NCBI GenBank assembly: GCA_032173965.1
Contig: JAVUNC010000004.1
Span: 58,093,501-58,157,500, forward strand
Length of the DNA: 64,000 bases
DNA from: Sitta carolinensis
Lineage: Eukaryota > Chordata > Aves > Passeriformes > Sittidae
Direction: 5' to 3'
The notes beneath the pieces are model-generated. The model ran no database searches, had not been told where the DNA came from, and worked only from the letters and a program-made list of their open reading frames with translations. Shown here one piece after another: positions 28,201-43,200 of the stretch. Positions within the stretch are counted from its first letter, which is position 1; each line of letters begins with the position of its first letter. The translations under genes and the position numbers were made by a program.

Positions 28201-31200
28201 TTTTGTAAAGCTTGTCTAAAAAAGAAGGTTAACTGACTCCTGAATTTTTGTGTGTCCCTAACTGCTAAAGTTCAAACACAGAAATTCTCACTTTGAAGAG
28301 TAAGAATTTCACCCAAATTTCACCGAGTTTGAAATTCTATTTTTAAAATAGTGAGGACATCAACAATTTTCTCTGCTCATTAACCTGGCTCTGAATAGTT
28401 CTGTAACTGTATTAGTTCTTTTCAGACTTAATTTTTGCATGCAAATTTTCCCATATGGATTAGATAGAAGGGAAAGAATATTTAGACTAGCCCTGCTTTT
28501 GCAAGAATCCTTCATGCCCTAATGTAGAAGTGCAGCAGTACTGTCATTCTACCTACACTTGGCACTGCACGTGTGAATTAAAAAAGATACAGCAGCATAA
28601 CACGGAAAAAGAATTTATCAATGAACACTTGTAAGTCAACAGTTTCTGTTCCTTAGCATGGCATATGGCTGGTGCAGAGCTGGAGCAAACCTTTTACAGA
28701 ACAGAAATAAAGGAAAGGGTTTAATATACTAATGCTGAGTAGGAAAAGAAAAATCATTCTTTAAAGAAGAAAATTACTCCCCTATAGGTATAGTATATTA
28801 AACAAGTATATGGAGGTAAAATAACATTCTTTGTTATTAATATTTTGGAGGACTGTAAAAAATACTGTGTGGAAATGCATGCCAAAAACCTTCTCTGTCT
28901 TTAACTCTTAAACTGTGTATAGTCACTATAAAGTGCTTCTATCCAGGTGTAAAAGAAGATTAACTTCTTCATAATTGCTATACAAAATAAGCAAAAATCT
29001 AGGATTTGGAACCTCCAGACATGCTTGCTAAATTAATAACTGGACAGCAGCTGGAATGTTATTTATCTTTTTCAAAAATGATGCATAGAGAATAATTTTT
29101 ACTTTTAGCCTTTTGACTAAAGTTCCTCCATAGGGTAGACACACTCACCTCTGAAGATATTCCATAGGAGTGCAATCATAAAGTTGATGACTGACAAATC
29201 TGATAACTGTTTCTGTTCTTTTATACAATCCTAGCAAAATTAAATATGAGTATTTCAAGAATAGTTATAAAAAGAATACAACCCCAACTTACAATATAAT
29301 TTTGAAGAAGCAGTTCCACAGACTCTCGCCTTCCGTATTTGATAATCCACGATTTTAACTTTGATTCTGCAAAGACTAAGAGTGACAGTAGACGGTACTT
29401 CAGTTCCAGAAACTCCATCTTCAACAGATGGAGCTCAGATGAAGAGACAACAAAATTAAACCTATAAAATGAATCACAGTATAGTAAAATACAGCAATAT
29501 TCATTTTTGCAGGAGAGACTGAAAGCTTTAGTTATAGTTCAGATATATTTCTAACCTTTCACCTCAGAGTCTACAAGCATTTAATTATGTGTGATGATAT
29601 TCTGATGACTTCTCTTGAACAACAAATTAATTACATTCCTTTTTAATCATAGAAAACCTCAGTTCTCTTCTGTTACTAAGTTTTGCAAAGTCATTTTTCT
29701 TTTTCTTTACATGCATCCTGGCTGTTATATAACATTTCTTTCAGGGACAAGTAATAACAGGATCAATATATAAAAAGTATTTCCATCCAAAATCTATTGC
29801 TGATTTTGATTTTCATCAATCTCAAAAGCATCAGGTTTTCCAGTATATTTTTATGTATATTCTAGAAGGTTTTTCCATCCATCTCAGTTTGCCACTGAGA
29901 AATGTAACTAGACAGTGATCTCTACATGAACAGATAAAAAAATCAAACAGGCTCCCCTTCATGCACAGAAGCTTTTCAATTTCAGATTGAAAGCCTTACC
30001 TGTCTGCCATATCCTCTAACTGGTCATGTGGAACAGGCACGCCATTAACAGACCTGGTCCTGTGGATCTCATGGAACGCCTTTTTGTGACCATCTATGTT
30101 TTTCAGCAGATCCTGATTGGATTTTAAGAAAGAAAGAGACATTGAGAGAGTGGGGGCAGGGAGGGGAGGGAGAGAAGAGGCTCACAGTAGGCTATCTAAC
30201 TAATAAGCACAATTTTAAGCCGGCTCTGATGACTCAATGTAGTTAACTATTTGATCATGCTCTCACATTTCCATGCAAGGTAAGGCATACCACATAAGCA
30301 TCAACTTAAGCATTTACACAGGGAACCTCCTTATGTGAAGCTCTGTTACAGCTATGCTGAACAATTATGAAAGATTTTAAAACAGGATACACTGCAAAAT
30401 GTTTAAAAAACAAGAACCCTTAACTGTATTAAATAATCTCTGAAATGCAGGCTGCCAATATGCTAACATCCCAAAAGCATAATCCTCCTAAATTCACTCT
30501 TAAAATCTTTATAACAGATACTAACCTTTGCTAAGTATAGACTGAAATTTTAAGCAACTAATCTACTCTACTATATATAGGCAGAAGATCTATAGCTCCT
30601 TCTCTAAGTTCATATTCCATATTTAGTAAACTTTTCACTCTCTCACCATCGAAAGCCCTCAGGATCGCTGCCTCAGTACTGCACGAACGACTGCGGAATG
30701 TGGTACCCGACCTGTATTCCTGCGATCTGAACCGTACCAGCGAAACCCCTACAGCAGAGCACACTTCAACTGTAACTAAGCAACACCGCTTCAAACGGCT
30801 TCCTGGAGATTACATATTAAAATGAATGACTGGCAGCAGTCTTTGAAGAGATACTGTTAGCAGTAACACTGCAAGTCCCCGGAGAGCGGCTGAGAGGGCA
30901 CACAATGGTGGGGTTTTTTTACTGCAGACACAGCTGCTAGCACAAGGTGCTCAGAAGCCTGCTAGCAAAGAAGATCGCACAAAGGTTCCCCCTCTCTCAC
31001 CTCAGGGAACAAAATGCAGGTTTCTGCACAGATCCTATGTATGTATTTGTTCTTATGTGCCAAGGAAGGGCTTCTCCCCAGCGAAAATCCAGTGTTTGCA
31101 CATGCAAGGTATCAGTGATAATGCTCTGGCTCAGCTCACCAAATGGCCCTGCTATCCCCATCAACCTGCCTGGGTTTTCATTGTTTTCTGCTCCAGCCAA

Positions 31201-34200
31201 CACCTTGCTGTGAAGGGAAATGAGCTAGGCTTTCTCAGATGCAGGTGATGTGCTGATTTTACCATGGTGAAAACTGACTTAGGCTCACATAAAGGAAAGA
31301 TTTGACACAAGTATCTCAGCTGCATTTGAAACCTTGCCATACAACAACGGATACCCCAAACATGCACTGGTGAATCAAAACAAATCACAGTAGTTTCATC
31401 CACCATCAACAGGAAGCTCATGAAAACTTACGTACAGCATTCTCATGAAATGAAATGCTGCTCTGGGAAATGACCCTCGACAAGCACAGACATTGCCCTT
31501 GATTCCTGGATCTTGGCAATATCAACTAAAATAAACACAGGCACTTGCCTGCTTGTACGAGGTTTGTCCAAATAAGCTGGTACAATTTGTACTAAATTCA
31601 AAATGTCCATAAGCTATAAAGTTCACTAAAATAACCCATTTTCAGATGAGACAAAGATAAAAAGGAAGCAATGATGTCATCTGAACCAATCCATAACAAA
31701 CAAACAAACCAACCAGAAGGAAACAAGGACTGAAAAAAAAAAAATACACTAATGCATTTCTGGTACTATCCAGTAGCACATTAGGATTCATCAATTCAAA
31801 TCTGAGCAACAAAACAAACTCCAGGAACAGATATAATTATATACACTTCTCTTGAAGACTTTCCCATCCTACTCCTATGGGAAAACTCCCCTGGCACAGA
31901 TTAACCTAAAACAAAGTTTACTTGTTGGCATGGAAATCCCTCACCACAGTACTTCTGATGCAAATGAAAAACAGTTTAGGGCACACTCTTTTGTACTTCA
32001 TATGAATGTATCAGAGATCCACAGTGTTCACATTCTAAGAACAAAATAGTATTTGACTTGTTAATTTTTTAAACCAAATGTCAAATCCTATGAATCCTGA
32101 AACACTTGATGCTACCGAGAAAGTTAATGAAATTTAGCATTACAGAGACAAGATTTTATCTTGTATCTTCCTTAGAGATTTTAACATTTTTTTTTTTAAT
32201 TTAATTAGTTACTACTAAAGTTAGAAGAACTACAATTGTTCTAATAAAAAGTAATCAGATGACCATGAAACTGCTTAGCTTTTCATTATATAGCATTGTT
32301 TTTTGATGAAAAAACCCTACCCATATCCTAAAAAAATAACAGATTTCCAAAAATTTTTAAAGTAGTGGTGATAGAAAGAAAAAAAAAAAAAAACAATAAG
32401 CCTCGTATGCCTTTCTCTATACCATCTTTCCCCTTTCATATACTGGTTCAGTTTCTCTTATCATCTCAACAGCATATTTTTTCACCAATACATTTTTCTC
32501 ACACATATTATGCAAATCCACAGGAAAAAAAAAAACAAAACCCTCACAGTTTTGGTTTTAAATAAGAACTTGGACTCAGCAAAGAATAATGGTACAATTA
32601 TTTAAATTCCTCTGGAGAAGTTTCCTGTTTACCACAGCACGCTATCTGCCATCACAGATGGCTATCATGCTATCTGTCATCACAACGCTATCAAGATTCA
32701 TTTCACTCTCATTTTCTCCCCCCATAAATGTCACCTGCACTATCAGCACAGTTAGTGCATCTCTTCCCTTCTTCCTCCTTCACCTGATTAGTTCATACTG
32801 GTTGAACGACTCACCCAATATTATGAGATCCCTGTGGAATTTTATCATAGAAATTCAAATAAATATAAATATAAATCTGCTATACTTCGATAGAAGCAAA
32901 AATATTTGAAAGCAATTCTAGATACTGCTTGTAAGATACACAGATGCCACAGCTCAAGTCACCATGAGAAGACACCAAGCTTTAGCCACCAACAGGCCAA
33001 CACAACTCCCAGAATGAAGAAATAATTATCTTTGTAGAGTATGGATCATTTAAAGCAGTGAAAACGATGGAGGATAACACACAGAATGAATGCCCCTCTG
33101 TCTACCTTATGTTGTTCAAGCTTCCTGTGTATTGTGTTTGCTGTTTCCTCATGAGCTTGCTGAACAGTTACTTCTTCCCTCAGAGCAGCCTCTGCCCTGT
33201 AGAGCCAAGCACCTATGGTACCCAAAGGTGCAGGAAGGGATTTATCAAGGTGTATGTGCCAATCAAGCATCTAGGAAATAAAAGTGAAAGGACTGAAATT
33301 CCTCCCTTGCTGAATAATACAAACAAGTACATCGATAAAAATCAGACTTTAAACTGTAAAATCAAACCCCCATGTAACAGAGTATAATTAAGACATAAAT
33401 CTAGGCATATTATTCCACATGAATTTGGAAATTCCAGCATTCTCACAGGGAACATAATCTCTAAGAATTTGTTGATTTATGTATTTCCCTTTCTGAATGG
33501 TAACTGAGTTACAGAATGACCACAAATAAACTGGAGCAACTGAGAAGCAAAATACCTGGAATTTCATCAGTTAATAGGCACAGTATGGGATACAAAACCA
33601 CCTTCTGTCAATGTTATTTAATTCATGCTCCTGCATAAAATCTTTATCTCTCTATTTTGAACATACTTTTTATATGTAAGGTTCACTTGAGTCTCAAAAG
33701 ACTGTGGAAGGGAGAATATAGGAGTAAAACACTGTGTGCTATTGGCAATGTCAGTAATGGGAGTGAAAACATCATGAAAATTATGTGTAAACTCCAGAAT
33801 AATTTTAAACCAATCCTCTGTGTGACATAAAATATATAGATAAATATATGTAGTATGGCTATACACCAGTAATAATGTTTTAGTAAGATCTAATTTGGGT
33901 CGAACAGTGTCATTTGCTTGGGATTTTTCATTCAGTTGTGCAAAATTCCAATCCTAAATACTAACATTGATTTATCACTATTGCAAATAGGTCAAAAGTA
34001 GAATTAAACCCTCATTTATTGGTAAAGTATTCAGTATTACACGGATTTTTTTTTTTTTTAGTTATTCTAAAATATGTTATATTAGATTTTCTCAAATAAC
34101 TAGCAATTTACATAGGAACATTGGGTTTGGAAGTAGCATTGTGTATGTTTTTCTCTCTGTCAACAATGTCTTGAACTTGGCTGAGCACTGTTACCACTCT

Positions 34201-37200
34201 TTCAAGTAAAGGGAAATCTCCAAGTATGGTCCTTTTCTTAAAGTCCTTTACTCTTCTATCTTTGAGCAATATTAAAGATGACAGTGCAGTAAATGTTCTC
34301 AAAACAAATGCAAAATAATTCAGCAGTGACAGAAATTTGGTCCGCTTTTACATTTGTAATGCCTAATAAAATCAATAGCAAACAGATGTTTGTATGATTT
34401 TAAATTCCACCCTTCATTTAATAAAATATAGTACAATTTTCAACTTACCCTGGAAGTAACTCTCTCCCATGCTTGCTTCACCACAGCTTGATCAAGTGAT
34501 AATTTACCATCTTTCCTTATTGACTGGGTTGCAAGTTCAAACTGTTTCCTTTTTACCTCATATTGTACTCTGAAATGCTTAAATGACTGCACAAAGAGAA
34601 AAATGAATTGCAGTAGAGAGTGAAGGAGTTAAATTCTTTAACATTTATGGAGTACCATAACCTATGGAAATTTTGTACTGTTAGTAGTCCTAATCTTTTC
34701 CAAAAGGGAACAGCACAAAGCTTCTATATTTACCTGTATATTTTTTATTTATATATAGATAGGATTTTTGCATTTCCCTTCAGCTGTAAGATGCCAGAAC
34801 CGTATATGAAATGAAATAATAATTGATCAGATAAAATTACAACTGGATTTAATGCTACTTGGGACAATGGCTGCATTTAGAGAACAGTCAAGCTTCAGGA
34901 GAAAATTTAGGCAAAGTTTTGTGTTTCTGATTTAGACATTAACCCTTGAGAGAGCAGATGAAAATAAAACTCTAAATCCTGTCCTCTCCACCTGTCACCC
35001 CATCCGTGGTCATTCACTCATACCTCCTGTCTGAGCTAAATCATGCGGGATCTGGAAGGACGGCACAGACACATGCTCTCTTCTAACTAGGACAGTCCTT
35101 CTCCACACTGCTGGGAAAAGCTCTGTGTTAGGCAAACCATCTGTGCACTGTCCTACGTAGCAAAGCTGGAGCTGACATTATAATTCCTCCACCAATAACA
35201 GGCAAGACACTTTAATCAACACTATAGTGACTCTGCTATATACAGACCGCACAAAATACCGCAGTACCTGTTAAACATAATGATGACAAAAATCTGTTAT
35301 CAAACGCAATTTCTCTGCTGCTTACCTGATATTTCTCTTGTAAGCTCGTTTCTGCCACCTGTGCTCGGGCTATGTCTCTTTCAAATTGATCTGCCCACAC
35401 TTTTAGGTCTCTTAGCACCAGTCTGTCTTCCTTCTGTGATGTAGTACAACCACACATTAAAAAAAAAAACATTGCAACTTTTTAGTAGAGATGTTGTCTA
35501 GAAATTAACATCTCTAAGCACGTCAAGGTCACCAGTTGTAGTGAAAGCAAATGTGTCCAATTCTCTTACCATTTACCTTTTCACAGTCTAACTGAAAAGC
35601 ATTTTCTCAGTATGAGAGAAGTCAGCAACTAGACATGAGTCTTACAGGAGTGAAATCACAACAAATGGGGACATTGCAGTACCAGAGATACTATCAGCAG
35701 TTTTCACCTGATGTTAAATTTACACAAAGGTCTTTAAAGGTATCTTAACAACTAATTATAGTCTTCAACAGATTAGTGAAATAAATTTTCAGGAAAAGTT
35801 AATTGAGCTGAGACAGGAGAGGATTTTTCAATCATTTACCACGATTTTACTATCTGGTTGCTATTGCTGAATAGTTATTGTCTGATTGACTTCAGGGTAA
35901 TCCTTGACATAAAGCTCCAAGTGCAGAAGTTAGCAAAATATTTAGAATATTTTAATATGGAAAATAAAAAGAAAGAAAGAAAGCCCAAGTATATTAAGTT
36001 TCTTTTCCTTCTATGCCGTTTTATGGCTTTTAAGAAAAGTGTATTTGTTTTACAGTTTACCACTTCAGGCTGTCATGGCACTGCAGCTTTGTAAGGCTGC
36101 AAAGTTCTCTGAAGAAATCATGACCTGGCAGTGGGCAGAAAAACACTAACAGGAAGGCTCAGGTCTGTGAGCATGTTATAAACAAAGGTTACCAGGAAAT
36201 AGAAAGTATTCTCTGCACTGTCTAAGCAGGCTGGTCAAGTAGGATACAAGTGCCCCTCTCAGATTTCCAAACAAGGAACCAGATGTGTTGGCTGTTATTC
36301 AGAAGCTACTTTTTGAAACCAAAGAAGCCTTATTACTGTAAAATTTGTCAGAAACAGACAAACGACCAGTTTGTCTATTACAGTGAACAAATGCAACATC
36401 TCATCACATAAGCTAATCACCTGAAATGAGTCACACTTCAAGCATTACATGAGAGAAGAAAAACTGGACCATGGGATAAAAGAGTAGTGACTGCCTGCAT
36501 TTGAGAAACTAAGTAGTATTTTAATAAATGAACCTGATGGGAGAGATTCCAATTTATGTTTCCTTTCTTTGAAAGCTGCCTAAAATATGTAAAATATAAC
36601 TTCCCCTTAATAATTTTTAAAAGATAAAGCTATTGCTTCATTTCAGCCAAGGAAAGGGCAGGTTCTCCAGATAAGAAAGATAGTTTTGATGTATTTCTAC
36701 CAATTCTTATACTGAGCCTCTGCCCAGAACAATGGTAGTTGGTTGGACATAATTTGCACAACAGATTTGTAATTATCACAGTTATCCTGACAGGCAGGTA
36801 GCTGCAGAGAGGTTAACATGCTGTTAGAGCAGCTGTGCTGGAACAAAGTTCTCTGTAGCTCATGCTTCTGTCTTCTGACACACACAGAGAAACCTGTGAA
36901 ACAGTATAGGACAGATACACCACTTCCCTGCTCCAGCTACCTGCAACACTGGGCTTGCCTTCAACACACATGGTGTCCCAAGAAACTTAAACTCCTAGCA
37001 CTTCGAAACTCTCAAATCATTTAAATATAGAGAAGGAGAATAAAATTTCTATTCTTCTAGCCTGTGTGTGTGAATATAACATCAAGATTCTTTGAGAAAA
37101 CCAGCAAGTTCATGACTATCCCACTATGAGGAAAATCATAATCATTTAGGTTGGAAAAGACCTCTAAGATGATCGAATCCAACCAAGTAGAATATAAAAA

Positions 37201-40200
37201 GAGAACACCTCAACTCATTCAGCCATGAAAAAAGAACTCTGGTATTAAATTCACTCTGTTCTTAAGTAACTGTAACTCTAATCTCTATTAGTATTTAGCA
37301 GCCAGCTCCATAAAAGCAATAATAAACTATGCATCTTAATGGATTGAAAATCCTACAGCAATCTTACCGACTGAAAATTTCAGTAAGATATTCTTGACAT
37401 CATGAAGGGGACAAGTGTGCCCAAATGCCCTGTATATTACTTCTAATTCATATTATAAAATTCAGTTTCATAAAACACTGTTTTATATGCCTCACGTTCC
37501 CTAAGGTAAGACTTTGACAGAGCATCTATATGCCTGCAACTGTTTATACAGTAATTTGAGCAAAGCAGATATTTTGCAAGATTAATTCATCAGTTTAAAA
37601 ATTTAATAATGGCTAAAACCCATTCTGAACACATATTTTTGAAACAGTATCTCTGGGATTAAGAATATCTCTATAGTACCTGAACATAACAAAGGAACAG
37701 CCTCACCTCTCTTAGACCACATATGGCTTCTCTGATACCAAGTTAACAGATAGCATTCAGCCCTCTTCATTAAAAAAAACTATTTATTTAGGCAAATTTT
37801 GATCACTTTGTTTAATTGCAAAAGACAGAGGTGCTTCAGCAACCACCTAACTGGATGCTATAAATTATATTGTGCAACAATGCACAATGAATCTTTTATT
37901 TATTTATTCATATGTTTTCCCAGGTTTCCAGTTCAGTACATCACTTACCACCTGCAATTAGATTCTGTGGTCCTTGGTTGATACTGAAGCACTTTAAAAT
38001 CTCAGTTTAGGTAATCAGCAGAATAGATTCACTTTCTTAGACACCAAGGCACTTGTCATTGACGCCTACCATATTTAATGAGCTACCATTCTTAAAAAAA
38101 AGACTTTCTTTAGTGCCTAGTATGCTTAGTCTTAACAAAAAACATCAAAAGGACATTCTCACAGATATGTAAACTATTTTCTGAAGTCTGCACATCTGAA
38201 GTAGCATACAGATGAGAAGATAAATTAACCAAACAGAAGTTACCTAGAATAAATGTAAGTATTTGTGCTTTCTTCAGCATAAGGACCATTGATCTCTGAT
38301 CCATTTATGTGAATTTATCTAAAATCCTGTGGTTCACTCAGTATGCTACTTCCAAGCAGCATTTTAAAATATTAATTTATGCTCACACAATTCCAGGAAT
38401 ATTCACAGATTTGCAAAGATGAACAGAACTGGAGCACTCAGCTGACAAGGAACATCAAAGAAGGTATTTAGAGAGAAATGCTTATGAGTTCTGATATAAT
38501 AATGGAGTACATTTTAAATTTGCAAAGAAAGTTTTCAGTCCAGACTCAAAACCAAAACATTACTTTAATAACTGATATGCCAGAGTTAATTCGAATATCA
38601 TATAATACAGAATACTGTAGGGTTAGAAGAGCTCAAAATATCATAAGAATCTTAATGATAGACTGGAAAAGGAGTATTTTGTTTAGTTCTCTAACATGTA
38701 TTTATAAACAAGGTGAACTGTTCAAATTCTCAGGCACAGACACAATAGAATTCTAAATATTACCTTTTAAATCCAAAAAAGTTTCAGTCTGCTTTTCAGG
38801 GACATTGAACCATTGTATTGCATATGTACTGAGAAAATGAAGTCCCTTCAAAAACGTTTATGGATAAATTCAACTGATTATGCTCTTCATTTTGAAAACT
38901 CTGGCATACATATATATATATATATATGTTACTTGCTATATATATATATATGTCACTGAAAGTCACTCCCTGACAGCAGTATCACAGACACAGGATGAAT
39001 GCTGAGCCAGGCATCATCTTCAGGAATGAACTACTAATGACTCTCTGCAGAAGTAGACTAAATCCCTGGAAAAGCTCAGAAAGCTATTTTTGCTGCTGCT
39101 GCTCAGGAAATTCCTCTTACACTGGGGAACTCTGCTGGCATAAAAATGTCAGAGATGACAGGATTATCTTCTGAATTACTTGCTCATCAGAGCACATGAA
39201 GAGAAAGATTTTACATCAGAAATACTTTGAGGGGGTGAGCTTTAAGTACAGCTAAATTTATACCATGATAAGGAAATCGGCAGGGCTTTTACCACTTCAA
39301 ATCTCCTCTGGTTTAAGAAGCAATGTACTTGGGCTCTGTAAGGCTAAGGATGTATAAAGTCCCATTAAAAGTGCCCAAACTTGCTTGAATGGATTGAGAA
39401 TATAGGAGTAATTCTGCTATCATTATAAATCTTTGCTTCAATACATCACTAGTTAGATACACATAATGTGAGATGAAGATGAACCCTTGATCCTAGTCAC
39501 TTTAATATAATTTATTTTATATATTTATTTAGCAAAAAAAAAAATCCCAACCAAAAAAGAAAACAAAAAAAAAAAAAAAACCAAACAAACAAAACCCTCA
39601 AGAATGTGGAATCTAGGTAATTAATTGGATCAGGTCAAACTCTAAGCACTGTTGACCGACTGCAGTGACACCTGCTATTTATTTCACAATATGTTCACTT
39701 CTGCAATCTTCCCGGTTTACCTCTGAATTCTCTGTGTTAGAATATACTCTGTGTTAGAATTCTGAACTTCTCTCAGTTAATACTAGAAGATTAGTAGTAA
39801 CTAAAAGTCTAGGATGGTTAAAAAAGTACATTTTTATAAATACCTTAATTCAGATGAAAAAGGAGCAGCACATCACATAATTACAGATGAGTACACTCTC
39901 CTTCCAACCCACATGCCACAGACATCACTTACACAATCATACACTCTACTATCTACTCTATAAACCTACAGACATACAAAAATATCCATCTAAAATGAAA
40001 TTAGATGTGTAGAAACATCAAACTATAATCGATTTATTTGATGTTTATATCTATACCTAAGAAAACCAAAAGCATAGTCTGAGATTTATTATAGGAATGT
40101 TTGCTTGCTTTTCTATAATCTTATTATAGAAAATATTAAAATATTAAGATATTTGCAAAATTGTTAAGCTGTTAGGGTCAGCTCATGTAAGAGAGCAGAC

Positions 40201-43200
40201 CTAGATTCATCATGTTAATCTATTGCTTTACTGGAAAGACAAACTTAAGGTTAGAAAACTAATGTACAATAAACCCTCTCCCCCCACCCCAAAACTAAAG
40301 TCAAGTAAGTGCAAGATGAAAAAAGTTAACAACCATGAAAGGTCCAATTCAAGAAATTATTCTGAGCATACACCCTTACCTTAAATTTCATAAAAGAAAT
40401 GACAAAAGTTGGGATTGCTTGAAGTTCCTAGCAATATGAAACAAATGGGAAAACGAGAAGCAAGGGAAAAAAAAAAAAAAAAAAAAAAAAAAGAAGCAAA
40501 ATAAAATAAAGCAAAGCAGGCAGAAAGTCCAGAGAGAACAGTAAGAGCCACACATGTAGGAATACAAGATGTACTTAGAACTTCTATCAAGCTCATGTGT
40601 CTGTATCATATTTAGTGAAGTAGTTTTTCCTATTAGATCTGATTTCCAGATTGCTAATCACTACAGGATTTACTTTATCTGGAAAAATAATTACTTACCT
40701 TAGAGTAACTGTGTTTCTTAGAAATGTGTTGACTACACAAGTTCACACATGTTCATAGCTGGTCCGTGCATGAGGTATTAGACCCCTTTTCATTCTGGAA
40801 ATGCACATGCAAATAGCTGTTCCCTCTGACCACAAATAAGGGATAGTTTCAATCATTACTCCACTTCTTCCAATGCAAATTCTTTATAAACTCAGCATTG
40901 AATCAGGAGGGAAGATGAACAGGAATTTGTGTAGACAATGCATCTTGAGAAACACAGGTTTTGACAGCTGAGCTGTGTGGAGGGTGGGGGAAGAGGGTTA
41001 GAAATCCTCTTGCCCTCCCTCTCCCTGCCAAAATACACCCAGACACAGTCCAGTCTGAAGTAGGATTCTTCTAACTAAATGTAGGCATCTGCAACTGGGA
41101 TAATCCCTTTTCAATTCTTTAGGCAAGACAGATAAAACCAGTTGTATCTAGCATCTACTGTACAACTTATTCTACAGCAGGCACTTAACACACATCAGGT
41201 AAAATATATCCTTAAACAAGAAATTAGGATTACTCCAAGAGCTCAGGGGACAAGAGTCTTGCAAGGCTCTCTCTCCAAGGTACCTGGATTGTGTGATAAG
41301 TATTTCTTTAGACTATACTTCAGCAGGAAGACACAGAGGAGGTTATACTGGTCACAGAAACAAAAAGATTTTTAATTAACTGCCAACAGCATTTTATCTA
41401 TCACTACCTAAGGGATGGATTAATCTGACTCTGTTTTATCTGCATTAAAATGCTCAGCAACACAGGCTTCCAGAAGATTGTTTTGCTTAGGACAGTGTCT
41501 TAAGAAAGATGCCACCTGGGAAAGTGTCTGTCTCTTGCTGACTACAGGTGGAGTGTTGTAAGCTTTTAGATTTCAAAGATGAATCCTGTCCTAAGTAACT
41601 AAACTAATCAAATAATGTAAAGATGGACATGGATACTCCAGGACAGTAAAAAGGAATATAGTTCTTCCTCCAGGAAACAAAGAATGATGACATTACAAAT
41701 GTAGTGTAATATCAAACTCTTACATTCTTCTCAAAGTCTGGAAGTTACTGGTTTCTGCAGTGTGACATGCAAGGGGTAAGCAGCTGAACCAAAATTTATG
41801 TGGATTGCTAGTGGAATATCTTAGTGATATCTAAGAAATGTTCTGAGATCAGCACGTTAGTATGTCAAAATGACTTGTGCTGTCCTGCTTCCTAGTAATT
41901 CACATAGCATTCTGGATGCAACTCAGTATCTGCCCTTCCATAACTCATCTGCTAGCATCTCTGTGGGTACAGTCAGAAACAGGTAGAGCATGAAATGGCT
42001 CAATCCTGCATTCTCCTGCATCATCTCTGCATGAAGCTCGGGGAAGATGGTGAAATTGTTCCTTAAAACCCTATCCCAGCACAGAAGAAGGCCTGGCCAA
42101 GGCTGTTGGCAGCAGAAGCTGCCCTGTGTGCCATAGTATGAGGATGGCATGACTGCCTCAGCCTAATCAGGCCACAGCACGAGGCTTCAGTGCCCACTCT
42201 GTCCTCTTCAGCAGCCCTATTCCTCAGTGGGATGCTGAGACACTGGCACAAGTATGTACTCAGATTAAGGCTGAAGGAAGAAAAAACTTAAGTTCCAGTG
42301 CTCAGGCACAGGAATCAAACAGCAAAGCTACAGCTGCCTTAGCCTCACACAGTCGTAAGGAAGAAGACTCACTCCTTTCAAAGCTCTTTTCTACCTCTGT
42401 AGGGAATGAGGAGAAACACAGACAAAAATTGCTTCTTCTTTCTCTCTTGCTGAGGCTGAGCAGATTGTCTCAGCAGTGCTTCCCGTGTTTGCCAAGAAGA
42501 AAGCAAATCAGCACTAGGAAGTGAGTCATGATAACTTGGCATTGCTGAGCATAGCCATTCCAGTGCAAAGCCAATGCACTAGAGCATACACAAAACAAAT
42601 TCCAACGAAAAAACACGACTGAAAACCATTCCTTACAACAGACTTAAACACTAGTGGGAAATAGAAAGGAACTTCTGTCAAAATTGTAAATGCCTCTCAA
42701 GCATAAAAGCCTGAAAACTGTACCTAAGCAATATCTTGGACCATTTTTTTCTTATCCAGAAACCCAGTGTGATAGAAATGCAAATGACACACAGCTTCAG
42801 GTAACAAATTATTACAATAAAATTATTATTATATCAGCAATAAAATTATTGGAGCTATGCTTAAAATCCTGTTAAGGAACTTTAAGATACACCTGTTTGC
42901 TACTATCTACAATAACTGTTAAGTGTTACTTTTTGCTCCTGCTACTCCTGAAAAGGGGGAAATAGCTGTAGGATCACCATATTATTTTCTCCACCTACTA
43001 AACATCTGTAAGACTCATTCCTTTATTCTCAGCTAATCTTTCCCAGTTTCTTAGTGTGCTTCCTTGTCACTTAAACTGTTCATCAAAAGGGAATATAATA
43101 AACTAAAAGAAAGCTACAAAATGTATTTATAAAGCCTCACTTCATTATAAACTGTTTCTTATAGTTATGCAATAGAAACTTACATCATTCTCTGGCACAT

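Noticed and set aside
41920..42500. GC-richer patch in intron 7 as a hidden gene.
   Set aside because: Short overlapping frames only, with no domain, splice pattern or promoter elements.
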